Below, piece after piece: positions 5,620 to 5,832 of a DNA stretch of 5,832 nt. Source of the DNA: a bacterium (GTDB taxonomy: Bacteria; Patescibacteriota; Minisyncoccia; UBA6257; GWB1-50-10); NCBI GenBank assembly GCA_021791135.1, contig JAJYXD010000086.1:1-5832 (forward strand), given 5' to 3'. Both the position numbers and the translations under genes were made by a program. The notes under the pieces are model-generated. The model worked only from the letters and a program-made list of their open reading frames with translations, was not told where the DNA came from and ran no database searches. Position 1 is the first letter of the stretch. Every line of letters starts with the position of its first letter.

Positions 5620-5832
5620 GGCGTCTTGATTACCTGCACTACTTTTCCGTTGATCATGAAGTCGTCGTCCTCGTGGATGTAGATCGGGGGAAACTCTTTT
5701 GTCGATTCCGACATCAAGATTGCCTGCCCGTGTTCCTTGTCGAGGAAGAACTTTTTGATGTTCGCCATGCCGTCGATGATGGAGAGCACGATGTCGCCGT
5801 TTTTCACGTTTTTATCCGTCACGTCTACGATC
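5610..5832 (-). CDS. LexA/UmuD-like S24 peptidase, C-terminal part (5' end outside window)
   Basis: The C-terminal part of an S24-family (LexA/UmuD/phage-repressor type) autocleavage domain. The frame stays open to the window edge; reading from there it gives IVDVTDKNVKNGDIVLSIIDG, then NIKKFF and later FPPIYIHEDDDFMINGKVVQVIK, matching the family order GDIV-x-DG, VKR-type Lys, PENP-like loop and GxV strand. The Lys of NIKK (5754-5756) aligns with the catalytic Lys of LexA. The catalytic Ser, cleavage site and any DNA-binding domain lie outside the window, so LexA, UmuD and a phage-type repressor cannot be told apart. The PENP-like loop here is SESTKEFPP, diverged from typical. A GTG at 5820-5822 could be read as a start, but the family's upstream residues continue in frame, so the gene is cut rather than complete. 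It faces the copper block across a 7-base gap and is probably an unrelated gene. Confidence 0.8.
   Translation of the reverse strand, partial: IVDVTDKNVKNGDIVLSIIDGMANIKKFFLDKEHGQAILMSESTKEFPPIYIHEDDDFMINGKVVQVIKTPKF

Noticed and set aside
1..5832. CRISPR array, tRNA, rRNA, insertion sequence or long direct repeats
   Set aside because: No spaced repeats, transposase-like frames, cloverleaf or conserved rRNA segments were seen; the window is almost fully coding.

Overview
This window is a compact, single-strand gene block for copper export and for thiol/metal chemistry outside the cytoplasm, followed by the end of one gene on the opposite strand. The short membrane proteins, tight gene spacing, DUF1573 and CcdA-like genes, frequent lack of Shine-Dalgarno sequences and lack of a recognisable thioredoxin partner suggest a Candidate Phyla Radiation bacterium (Patescibacteria, perhaps Parcubacteria). 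This is an inference from gene style; there is no rRNA or other taxonomic marker. The standard genetic code fits. No gene-free stretch exceeds 92 bases, and I see no tRNA, rRNA, CRISPR array, insertion sequence or long repeat.

Layout on the + strand: (1) the C-terminal half of a Cu(I) P1B-type ATPase, cut by the window start; (2) a two-helix membrane protein of 84 residues resembling DUF5676; (3) a small membrane protein of 131 residues with Cys and His-His motifs and a basic tail; (4) a 92-base gap with a perfect hairpin and a small dyad, the best place for a second promoter; (5) a membrane-anchored DUF1573 protein with a Cys-x-Cys motif; (6) a CcdA/DsbD-type membrane electron carrier; (7) a membrane-anchored Cys/His-rich protein of unknown function; (8) a fusion of a heavy-metal-associated (HMA) domain to a TauE/SafE or DsbD_2-type membrane domain, with a TATAAT box just upstream; (9) a membrane-anchored cupredoxin-like protein. 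On the - strand, converging on it, is the C-terminal part of a LexA/UmuD-like S24 peptidase, cut by the window end.

How they may work together: the ATPase pumps Cu(I) out. The HMA-TauE/SafE fusion may capture copper through its GMHCKGC site and move metal or electrons across the membrane. The cupredoxin may hold copper on the outer face. The CcdA-like carrier may bring reducing power to thiols on the outer face, with the DUF1573 protein and the Cys-rich protein as candidate partners because they are co-encoded within a few bases. The combination, and above all the uncharacterised Cys/His-rich protein with its PCCGN and FPDCNHGMAMLG signature and SGCGV tail, is the part most likely to be undescribed.
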